A DNA stretch of 11,532 nucleotides from Nitrospira sp. GTDB lineage: Bacteria; Nitrospirota; Nitrospiria; Nitrospirales; Nitrospiraceae. A model generated the notes under the pieces. It saw nothing but the letters and a program-made list of their open reading frames with translations, was not told the DNA's origin and did not search any database. The stretch lies in the NCBI GenBank assembly GCA_015904075.1, contig JABMDH010000018.1, positions 1 to 11,532 of the forward strand. The letters run 5' to 3'. The position numbers and the translations under genes are program-made. Each line of letters starts with the position of its first letter. Positions within the stretch are counted from its first letter, which is position 1. Shown piece after piece: positions 1-6,297 of this stretch.

Positions 1-862
1 CGGCATCGACCGGGACAAGATGCAGGCGGACGATTCGGTCGCCAAAGACCTCATGGGGAACACCCTGAGCGGCATGATGACCGGCATCGTGGAAGAAAAA
101 CCGAAGAACTCGGTCGGAACCCAGGCCTATCTCGACCGTATGAACCAGAATTACTTTGTCTGCGACGGCTGCGGATACATCGGGAAGGGCGAGACACCGG
201 TGAAGTGCCCGGTCTGCGCATCCGAGGGCGACAAGTTCAAACAGGTTGACAAGACGATTTTTGAGGCGGCTGCCAAGGCCGAAGGCGAGCTGGAAACCGA
301 TCTGGCGTACGACGACGTTCCGATGCAGTGGACCAAGGACGCCAAGGAAGCGATCCGCGCGGTTCCCGCCGGCTTCCAGCGCCGCCGCGCCAAAGCCAGA
401 ATCGAAAAGAGCGCCCGAAAGCTCGGCATGACGACGATTACGCTCGAATACGCCGCCCCCACGATCAAGGAAGCGGCGGACGAAGACTATCAGCCCATTT
501 TCGCCAACAAGGGCACCGGCACCGCGCCGGCAGCTGAAGAAAAGCTGGCCACCGTAGCCAATGGGACGAACGGCGAGCATGCGAACGACAATAGCGCCGC
601 CAAACCGGAAGAAACCTCTCCGTTTACCTGGAGCGCTGACGCTCAGGCCAGACTGGAGCGGGCTCCGGAAGGATTCATGCGCGACTGCACCAGGGCGTTG
701 ATTGAGAAGCATGCGGAGAAAATCGGAGCCACCCTCATCACGGCTGAAGTGGCCAACGAAGGCATCGAACAGGCCAAGGGTTACATGGCCGACGCCATGA
801 AGACGGGCAATCTGAAAGACATGATTGCCAATCTGACCGGTTCGAAGTCCGGGGCCAACTGA
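1..862 (+). CDS. Usp / rubredoxin-like / PCP_red fusion protein, copy A, C-terminal part (5' end outside window)
   Basis: The frame is open from the left edge (first full codon at base 2, GIDRDK before the Met at 20), so this is the tail of a larger protein; copy B shows the whole 696-residue form. Counting from Met20, a rubredoxin-like knuckle has Cys at about 48, 51, 63 and 66 (CDGC...CPVC), expected to bind Fe or Zn. Two PCP_red-like domains follow, at about 101-155 (QWTKDAKEAI..VP..FQRR..) and 203-255 (FTWSADAQARLERAPEGFMRD..). The linker between them is low-complexity (Ala, Asn, Gly, Thr, Glu) and is the fastest-diverging part against copy B. No membrane segment or signal peptide is visible, so a cytosolic place is inferred. 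The stop TGA (860-862) overlaps the next gene's ATG (862-864), implying translational coupling. The function is unknown: redox or tetrapyrrole binding is an inference from the domains. Confidence 0.9.
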   Translation, partial: GIDRDKMQADDSVAKDLMGNTLSGMMTGIVEEKPKNSVGTQAYLDRMNQNYFVCDGCGYIGKGETPVKCPVCASEGDKFKQVDKTIFEAAAKAEGELETDLAYDDVPMQWTKDAKEAIRAVPAGFQRRRAKARIEKSARKLGMTTITLEYAAPTIKEAADEDYQPIFANKGTGTAPAAEEKLATVANGTNGEHANDNSAAKPEETSPFTWSADAQARLERAPEGFMRDCTRALIEKHAEKIGATLITAEVANEGIEQAKGYMADAMKTGNLKDMIANLTGSKSGAN

Positions 863-2259
863 TGGGTAAATCGCTCCCGATGCTGAGCCTCCCCTCGTTG
901 CAGGGAGCGCTCGGGTCGCTTCAACAGCAGATCACGCAGTTCATGACCCCTACGCCGAAGGGCGAAGGAGTGTACGACGGCCGGACCGTCGATGACTTCA
1001 AGCCTTATCTCGTTGCGCTCAATCTGACGAAGCGCTGCAATCTCAAGTGCGATCACTGCTACCTCGATGCCACCACCAAATCGGCCGGCGGCGACGACGA
1101 ACTCTCCACTGAGGAGTGCTACAAACTCATCGATCAAATCGCTGAAGTGAATAAGGGCTGCCTGCTGGTCATTACAGGTGGAGAGCCGCTGGTCCGCCCC
1201 GACATTCTCGACATCGCCCGCCATGCGGTGAAACTCGGCTTCATGGTTGTCTTTGGAACGAACGGGATGCTCATCGATGACCGGATGGCCAAAACGCTGG
1301 TCGAGATTGGCGTCATGGGCGTCGGCATTAGCATCGACTCGCTGGATCCGGCCAAACACAACGCCTTCCGCGGTGTCCCGGGTGCCTGGGAAGCTGCTGT
1401 AGCCGGAATCGAGGCCAGCAAACGCAACGGCCTCCAATTCCAGGTCCATTTCAGCGCGCAGCCAATGAATTACACGGAACTACCAACGGTCATCGACTGG
1501 GCCCATCAACTCGGCGCCCGCGTCTTGAATGTCTTTTTCATGGTCTGCACAGGGCGTGGTGAAGAATTGACCGATATCACCCCGGCTCAGTACGAAGAAG
1601 TGCTCGGGTACCTAGTCACGTGCCAGGACAATTACAAAGGCATGCTTGTCCGTGCCCGCTGTGCGCCGCACTTCAAACGGCTGGCCTATGAAAAGGATCC
1701 GAATTCTCCGATTACCAAGGCCACCGGTTATATGGGCGGAGGCTGTCTTGCCGGCACGAACTACGCCCGTGTGACACCCAACGGTGAATTGACCCCGTGC
1801 CCCTATATGCCTCTCTCAGCCGGTAATGTCCGCCACAACAGCTTCGCCGATCTCTGGGACAAGTCGGACGTGTTCAATTCGTTCCGGTACCCCCAACTCA
1901 AAGGCAAGTGCGGCGATTGCGAGTACACCGATATCTGCGGAGGCTGCCGCGCCCGTCCCTATGTCGACCATGGAGACTGGCTGGACGAAGACCAGTGGTG
2001 TCTCTACACACCGAAAGGCGGCGAGAAAATCAAGGTTGCGTTCAATACGCCGGAAGAGTCCGAGGTAGCCTGGGACGACGCCTCGGCGCTCCGTCTCAGC
2101 CGCATCCCATACTTCCTTCGCGCCATGGTGAAAAAAGGGGTCGAGAAGCACGCCCGCGAGAATAACGTCCCTCTCATTACCATCGAGTTGATGGAAGAAC
2201 TCCGCAAGAAGCGATTCGGAAACGACGTCCCGGTCTTTAAATTCGATCGTGAACCGTAA
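862..2259 (+). CDS. Radical SAM/SPASM protein, NirJ/AhbC-like, with C-terminal PCP_red domain, copy A (intact)
   Basis: A 465-residue protein. The radical SAM cluster motif is Cys59-x3-Cys63-x2-Cys66 (RCNLKCDHC), followed by the GGEP SAM-binding motif at 106-109. The C-terminal auxiliary-cluster (SPASM-type) cysteines are at 295, 313, 350, 353, 359, 362 and 380. The stretch CGDCEYTDICGGCRARPY, then HGDW and the DEDQWC segment, matches the pattern known from NirJ, AhbC and AhbD, which modify siroheme-derived tetrapyrroles. Residues about 404-447 (WDDASALRLSRIPYFLR..) form an additional PCP_red-like domain, related to the C-terminus of BchB and not usual in NirJ. It should cleave SAM reductively and act as a cytosolic Fe-S enzyme; the substrate is unknown. 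Its ATG overlaps the stop of the Usp-fusion gene, so the two are probably made together. A peptide-modifying SPASM role is the main alternative. Confidence 0.93.
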   Translation: MGKSLPMLSLPSLQGALGSLQQQITQFMTPTPKGEGVYDGRTVDDFKPYLVALNLTKRCNLKCDHCYLDATTKSAGGDDELSTEECYKLIDQIAEVNKGCLLVITGGEPLVRPDILDIARHAVKLGFMVVFGTNGMLIDDRMAKTLVEIGVMGVGISIDSLDPAKHNAFRGVPGAWEAAVAGIEASKRNGLQFQVHFSAQPMNYTELPTVIDWAHQLGARVLNVFFMVCTGRGEELTDITPAQYEEVLGYLVTCQDNYKGMLVRARCAPHFKRLAYEKDPNSPITKATGYMGGGCLAGTNYARVTPNGELTPCPYMPLSAGNVRHNSFADLWDKSDVFNSFRYPQLKGKCGDCEYTDICGGCRARPYVDHGDWLDEDQWCLYTPKGGEKIKVAFNTPEESEVAWDDASALRLSRIPYFLRAMVKKGVEKHARENNVPLITIELMEELRKKRFGNDVPVFKFDREP

Positions 2260-2332
2260 CACGTGAGATGCAAAAAGTTCCGGCTCCCGGAGTCTTTCCT
2301 TATCCCTGACGCTTTACCCTTTCACGTTTCAC
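2256..2332. repeat. Imperfect inverted repeat between radical SAM gene and CopD-like gene, copy A
   Basis: The arms 2256-2277 and 2311-2332 pair at about 14 of 22 positions around a core ACGTGA/TCACGT. The left arm contains the TAA stop of the radical SAM gene. Inside the loop there is a perfect small hairpin, TCCGG (2279-2283), CTC loop, CCGGA (2287-2291), followed by a T-rich run, which could act as a weak terminator or attenuator. Copy B has a better-paired version at the same place. The spacer is 83 nt and the CopD-like ATG at 2343 follows 10 nt after the repeat, with no Shine-Dalgarno sequence visible. Confidence 0.5.
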
Positions 2333-2342
2333 GGCACTAGCG

Positions 2343-2852
2343 ATGGACGCTCTGGAAAGCATAGTCATCGATCTCAACACGCTGATTCCGATTATCAACC
2401 ATTGGTTTCATCTTCTCTCGGCAGTCATTTGGATCGGCGGGTTGGCCTTTCTCGTCATGGCAGTCACGCCCGGCCTGAAACAAGCCGTTGCGAAAGATCA
2501 GATCAAACCCATTACCGATGCGTTCTACCAGCACTACAAGAAAGTCGCCGGTATCCTCTTGCTCATCTTGCTATTCACCGGCGGTGTGAACCTCCATTAC
2601 GTCAACCAGGTCGTTACCTCGCAGACCGGCGCCGGCATACAGCACCATGCCAAATACCTCATGGTCTTCATGATCAAACTTCTTCTCGTGCTGGGCCTCC
2701 TGACGCTGTTTTTATACACAGTCATTTTCAAGTCAGACGACGAGACCGAAGAGGGGGAGTCCTATGAAGCCATCCCTTTCCAACGCGCCGCCCTCTGGAT
2801 GGGGTTTTTTATCATCCTCTGCGCAGCTGCCATGAAACATCTGCACCAGTAA
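2343..2852 (+). CDS. CopD/HemJ-like four-helix membrane protein, copy A
   Basis: A 169-residue integral inner-membrane protein. Hydrophobic segments lie at about 13-41, 67-83, 105-128 and 149-163. The first helix contains NHWFHLLSAVIWIGGLAF (His20, His23), which follows the H..L...W.GG pattern of CopD (copper resistance D) and the HemJ-type proteins. Other histidines are at 85, 101, 102, 165 and 167, and Lys112 sits in the third helix. In those families conserved His residues bind copper or heme. There is no signal peptide; helix 1 would serve as anchor. The start ATG is shared with copy B and no good Shine-Dalgarno precedes it; the sequence CACGGCACTAGC is conserved directly upstream in both copies. 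Placement after the radical SAM gene suggests a membrane partner, for example a heme- or electron-handling step. The exact function is not known. Confidence 0.88.
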   Translation: MDALESIVIDLNTLIPIINHWFHLLSAVIWIGGLAFLVMAVTPGLKQAVAKDQIKPITDAFYQHYKKVAGILLLILLFTGGVNLHYVNQVVTSQTGAGIQHHAKYLMVFMIKLLLVLGLLTLFLYTVIFKSDDETEEGESYEAIPFQRAALWMGFFIILCAAAMKHLHQ

Positions 2853-3053
2853 CGTCCTCCTCCTAGACCATTCCTTGCCAGCTATAGAGAGTAGTATTCG
2901 GCCTTACGGGAGGGAGGCACGTCTTCACAGACCCTGACTCTGGAAGCACGTCACAGCAGGCTTCGGTGAGGCGAGACTTGATCGAAAATCTGACTCATCC
3001 CCGTTCGGCCTTAACCGATATCGTGATCTTCCGACAATCCTGCCGGTCCACGC
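2853..3053. other. Convergent intergenic region, copy A
   Basis: This 201-nt spacer lies between the 3' ends of the CopD-like gene (plus) and the oxygenase gene (minus). I see no supported gene. Its right part, from about 2992, is well conserved with copy B (about 84% in a hand alignment running to 3061) and holds a short TCGG-CCTTAA-CCGA stem at 3005-3018. The left part is more divergent, with small indels. A bidirectional terminator is plausible but no clear GC hairpin with a T-run was found. Confidence 0.4.
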
Positions 3054-3713
3054 CTATCTGGATTGCTTTGAGCCGGAGCGCGCACGTTTGAAGACTCCCT
3101 TGAGACCGAAGTACCCGATAGAGTCTTTTAGATTTGAATAGAGCCGCTTGATGGGATTCATGTCCGGATTCGTCACATATTCCATTGTCAGGGCAATCCG
3201 CTCTTCTCCCTCTGCCAATGGTGTGACGGCATGCCACAGCTTATCACCGTTGAAAATCACCATGTCGCCGGGCTCAGTCACCAGTTCAAGATGGCGCGGC
3301 TGTTTCGATGGGTCGTCCTTAAACAGTTCGCACACCAACTTGCAGTGAGTCGATCGGTCGACCAACCCCATCAAGATCGTGTAGCGCGCCCCTTTGTAGT
3401 ACGACGTATCGTAATGAAACCCGATGTGATCGCCCGGCTCGGTATAGTAATAGAGCGCGCACGAATGCGGATCATCATCCGGACAGAACATCAATTTGGC
3501 GTCAACGAGCCCACTCAAGAACGACTTGAAGGGGTCCGACCGGTAGAGATCTAGAAACCGGGGAGCCTTCTCCTGCACCGTATAATAGCTGACGCTCCCT
3601 CCCTTTTTATGACCCGGGATATAGTTCCGATTGAGCTCCCCCTTGACTCCCTGAGCCTGAGGCACCAGCGTATCCTCGACGAATGCTCTCGGCAGGAATT
3701 GTTTGATGACCAA
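3054..3713 (-). CDS. Fe(II)/2-oxoglutarate-dependent oxygenase, copy A, N-terminally truncated or frame-disrupted
   Basis: The frame shown gives 219 residues from a TTG codon at 3713, and aligns with copy B from its residue 35 onward at very high identity. The catalytic facial triad is present: His100 and Asp102 (FHYDTS) and His161 (LWHAVTP), with Arg172 as probable 2-oxoglutarate ligand. The metal ligand is Asp rather than Gly, so it should be a hydroxylase-type enzyme, not a halogenase. Upstream of the TTG, homology to copy B's first 34 residues stops abruptly; the frame runs only some 22 codons further to a TAA and has no evident Shine-Dalgarno. An ATG at 3796-3794 preceded by GGAG lies in another frame and would need a frame change near 3711 to join. 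The product may therefore be shortened, use a new start, or be non-functional. The substrate is unknown. The core domain call is secure, the start is not. Confidence 0.75.
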   Translation of the reverse strand: MVIKQFLPRAFVEDTLVPQAQGVKGELNRNYIPGHKKGGSVSYYTVQEKAPRFLDLYRSDPFKSFLSGLVDAKLMFCPDDDPHSCALYYYTEPGDHIGFHYDTSYYKGARYTILMGLVDRSTHCKLVCELFKDDPSKQPRHLELVTEPGDMVIFNGDKLWHAVTPLAEGEERIALTMEYVTNPDMNPIKRLYSNLKDSIGYFGLKGVFKRARSGSKQSR

Positions 3714-3962
3714 ACGCCTTCGTATGCGGACACGAACTTGAGCAAAGGCATCGAAGGTAACTCGGGACGAGACGCCTTACTGGCGATTGAAGACATTCTC
3801 CGGTCACGCCGGCCCTCCCCCACTTCTTCACAGACGGAGGAACCACGCGTAACATCAGCCAGTTAGTCAAGTCGCTCGTCGATGATCATCGGGCAGGGAA
3901 CAGGAAACGCCTCCCATTCTTGCCATGATGTATATCCTCTGACCATTGGGCCCTTCACCTTC

Positions 3963-3992
3963 TTGCATTCTAGTTCAAGCCAGTGCTATCAT
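3963..3992 (+). promoter_or_regulatory. Candidate sigma70-type promoter for module copy B
   Basis: TTGCAT (3963-3968) and TATCAT (3987-3992) are separated by 18 nt and resemble -35 and -10 boxes. They would place transcription start near 3999 and give a leader of about 94 nt. The ATCCG/CGGAT inverted repeat (3991-3995, 4005-4009) overlaps the expected start and could be an operator or leader hairpin. This is a hand match only. Confidence 0.3.
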
Positions 3993-4070
3993 CCGCATTC
4001 TTTACGGATCTGTTAGCACGTCAACTATTTGGTTTTTCACACGATTGTGGCGTTTCGCCTGTCTCATGAT

Positions 4071-4092
4071 AGCGCCCTAAGGAGGCGCCTCC
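4071..4092 (+). promoter_or_regulatory. Strong Shine-Dalgarno within overlapping short hairpins
   Basis: AAGGAGG (4079-4085) lies 7 nt before the ATG at 4093 and fixes the start of the Usp-fusion gene. It is embedded in two mutually exclusive stems: GCGCC (4072-4076) with GGCGC (4084-4088), and GGAG (4081-4084) with CTCC (4089-4092). The 12 bases GGAGGCGCCTCC (4081-4092) form a perfect palindrome. Either stem could partly mask the ribosome binding site. Confidence 0.6.
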
Positions 4093-6183
4093 ATGTATAA
4101 GACTATCTATATCCCGGTTGATAACTCCGATCATTCCAATACGGCCGTAGATATCGGCGTCCAGATGGCCAAGGCATTTGGCTCCAAGATTGTCGGCAGC
4201 CATGTCTATGCCGCCAAGATGCACGACAAACGCTTCAAGCAGATGGAAGCAGGCCTGCCCGAGGAATACCACGACGAGAAGGAACTCGATCGCCAACGCC
4301 AGATTCACGACTCGCTGATCACCCGCGGGCTTCAGATCATCACAGATTCTTATCTCGACTACGTCGATAAGAAATGCAATGAAGCCAATCTGCCGATCGA
4401 ACGCCGATCGCTCGAGGGTCGCAATTGGAAAGTCCTGGCCGAAGACATCAACACCAACGGGTACGAGCTCGTCATCATGGGCGCGTTGGGGGTCGGCGCA
4501 GTGAAGGACAGTGTCATCGGCAGCAACACAGAACGTGTGGTGCGCCGCGTACGCAACTCCGATATGTTGATTATCAAAAACATGCAGCCGATGACGGTCG
4601 GCAAGATCGTGGTGGCCGTGGACGGCAGCCCCTATTCTTTCGGCGGCCTGATGACGGGACTTCAGCTCGGCAAAGCCTTAAACATGCCGGTGGAAGCGAT
4701 TGCGGCGTTCGACCCCTATTTTCACTATGCGGCGTTCCACAGCATTTCCGGCGTGTTGAACGAGGAGGCCGGCAAAGTCTTCCGTTTCAAGGAACAGGAA
4801 AAGCTGCACGAAGAAATTATCGACAGCGGCCTGGCTAAGATCTACCAGTCGCACCTCGATATCTCCCGTGAAATTGCACAGGCTGAGCAGACCGACGTCA
4901 AGACGACCTTGCTCGACGGCAAGGCCTTCGAGAAGATCATTCAATACGTGCGGAAAGACATTCCGGCCTTGCTCATCGTGGGCCGTATCGGCGTCCATAG
5001 CGACGAGGATATGGACATCGGCAGCAACACGGAAAATCTTCTCCGGAGCGCGCCCTGCAATGTGCTCATCTCGAATCGAAAATACGTGCCGCCGATCGAT
5101 ACCCAGGCGGAATATACGATCGCGTGGACCGAGGAAGCCTTGCGCCGGATGGAAAAGATCCCGGTCTTTGCGCGCGGCGTGGCCAAGACAGCCATTCACC
5201 GGTACGCCATTGAAAAAGGTCACACCATCATCAGCAACACCGTCGTGGACGCAGCGGTCGGGCATATCCTGCCTAAAGGTGCCATGGATGCCATGCGCGC
5301 ACTTGGCGGCAACTTAGATGCAGCCGGCATCGACCGCGACAAGATGCAGGCGGACGAAGCCGTGACGAAAGATCTCATGGGCCCGACGTTAAGCGGGATC
5401 ATGACCCAGATTGTCGAGGAAAAGCCGAAGTCCGTCGATGCCTCTACGCAAGCCTACCTGGACCGCATGAGTCAGAACTACTTTGTCTGTGACGGCTGTG
5501 GCTACATCGGTAAAGGTGATGCACCGGTCAAATGTCCGGTGTGCAGCGCGGATGGGACGAAATTCAAGCAAGTCGACAGGAAGATTTTTGAGGTGGCGGC
5601 GACGGCTGAAGGCGAACTGGAAACAGACCTCGCGTACGACGATGTGCCGATGCAATGGACCAAAGATGCCAAAGAAGCGATCCGGGCAGTACCGGCAGGA
5701 TTTCAACGGCGCCGCGCCAAGGCCAAAATTGAAAAAACCGCGCGCAAGCTGGGGATGACGACGATCACGCTCGAATATGCGGCCCCGATGATCAAAGAAG
5801 CGGCCTCAGAAGACTACACACCCATCTTCGCCAACAAGGGCACCGGGACCTCCGCCGAAGCGACGGCCACACTTGCCGCCGCGAATGGGAACGGATCGAA
5901 CGGAAACTTCGCGCGCGAAGCGGGCACCGGCCACGTGACGCTCGATCCCTATACCTGGACGGCTGAGGCACAGGCCCGGTTGGAACGGGCTCCGGAAGGC
6001 TTCATGCGGGACTGCACGAAGGCCCTGATCATCAAACATGCGGACAAGCTCGGCACGACCCATATTACGGCTGAAGTGGCGCATGAGGGCATCGAACAGG
6101 CGAAAGGCTATATGGAAAACGCCATGAAGACCGGCAACCTCAAAGACATGATTGCCGACCTGACTGGCAAAGCGAAGTCCTAG
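4093..6183 (+). CDS. Usp-Usp / PCP_red / rubredoxin-like / PCP_red-PCP_red fusion protein, copy B (complete)
   Basis: A 696-residue soluble protein with a strong Shine-Dalgarno. Usp domain 1 (about 1-163) carries the nucleotide-binding pattern G-x2-G-x9-G-S at 130-144 (GALG...GS). Usp domain 2 (about 167-330) has VDGSPYS near 177 and a second such motif at 297-311 (GRIG...GS), so both should bind ATP. A PCP_red-like domain follows at about 342-392 (AWTEEALRRMEKIPVFARG). Then comes a rubredoxin-like knuckle with Cys466, Cys469, Cys481 and Cys484 for Fe or Zn. Two more PCP_red-like domains lie at about 519-572 and 619-672, separated by an Ala/Asn/Gly-rich linker. PCP_red is known from the C-terminus of the BchB subunit of dark protochlorophyllide reductase; its triple occurrence with Usp domains is unusual. 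A role as a nucleotide-sensing, redox or tetrapyrrole-binding partner of the downstream radical SAM enzyme is an inference. Copy A matches it over the visible part. Confidence 0.93.
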   Translation: MYKTIYIPVDNSDHSNTAVDIGVQMAKAFGSKIVGSHVYAAKMHDKRFKQMEAGLPEEYHDEKELDRQRQIHDSLITRGLQIITDSYLDYVDKKCNEANLPIERRSLEGRNWKVLAEDINTNGYELVIMGALGVGAVKDSVIGSNTERVVRRVRNSDMLIIKNMQPMTVGKIVVAVDGSPYSFGGLMTGLQLGKALNMPVEAIAAFDPYFHYAAFHSISGVLNEEAGKVFRFKEQEKLHEEIIDSGLAKIYQSHLDISREIAQAEQTDVKTTLLDGKAFEKIIQYVRKDIPALLIVGRIGVHSDEDMDIGSNTENLLRSAPCNVLISNRKYVPPIDTQAEYTIAWTEEALRRMEKIPVFARGVAKTAIHRYAIEKGHTIISNTVVDAAVGHILPKGAMDAMRALGGNLDAAGIDRDKMQADEAVTKDLMGPTLSGIMTQIVEEKPKSVDASTQAYLDRMSQNYFVCDGCGYIGKGDAPVKCPVCSADGTKFKQVDRKIFEVAATAEGELETDLAYDDVPMQWTKDAKEAIRAVPAGFQRRRAKAKIEKTARKLGMTTITLEYAAPMIKEAASEDYTPIFANKGTGTSAEATATLAAANGNGSNGNFAREAGTGHVTLDPYTWTAEAQARLERAPEGFMRDCTKALIIKHADKLGTTHITAEVAHEGIEQAKGYMENAMKTGNLKDMIADLTGKAKS

Positions 6184-6297
6184 TCTTCTCGCTGTTCACT
6201 GTTGATTCTCAAGGTTGAACGACACGGGGATGACAAGGCGATCGGCATTGTAGTCGGGCCGCTTCAACACTCATAATTCACCATTCGCCATCACACC
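6184..6297. other. Spacer between Usp-fusion and radical SAM genes, copy B
   Basis: This 114-nt non-coding spacer has no counterpart in copy A, where the same two genes overlap by one base. I see no good Shine-Dalgarno before the ATG at 6298 (the preceding bases are CGCCATCACACC) and no convincing promoter. It contains a weak GTTGAA/TTCAAC pairing. Its TTCACCATTCGCC-like wording resembles the other spacers of the window. Confidence 0.5.

Larger units (their letters stand above)
3714..4092. other. Divergent intergenic region between module copies A and B
   Basis: About 380 nt separating the minus-strand oxygenase of copy A from the plus-strand Usp-fusion gene of copy B. No credible gene was found; the short open frames here have no recognisable domain. 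It holds a perfect 10-nt palindrome GATGATCATC (3881-3890), a candidate promoter (3963-3992), a short inverted repeat ATCCG/CGGAT (3991-3995 and 4005-4009), a GGCG-TTT-CGCC hairpin (4049-4059) and the ribosome binding site of the next gene. Its left end does not match the corresponding region upstream of the copy B oxygenase, so the junction between copies falls here. Confidence 0.5.

Noticed and set aside
2279..2300. Intrinsic terminator after radical SAM copy A
   Set aside because: The TCCGG/CCGGA hairpin is perfect but only 5 bp, the T-run is interrupted, and copy B does not preserve it. It is noted inside the inverted-repeat entry only.
3054..3713. Radical halogenase reading of the 2OG enzyme
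   Set aside because: Halogenases replace the metal-binding Asp by Gly or Ala; both copies have HYD, so the full facial triad is present.
4678..5265. 195-residue minus-strand open frame
   Set aside because: It is antisense to the Usp domains of copy B, whose motifs are unmistakable. The same applies to the minus-strand frames at 781-1449 and 1816-2262.
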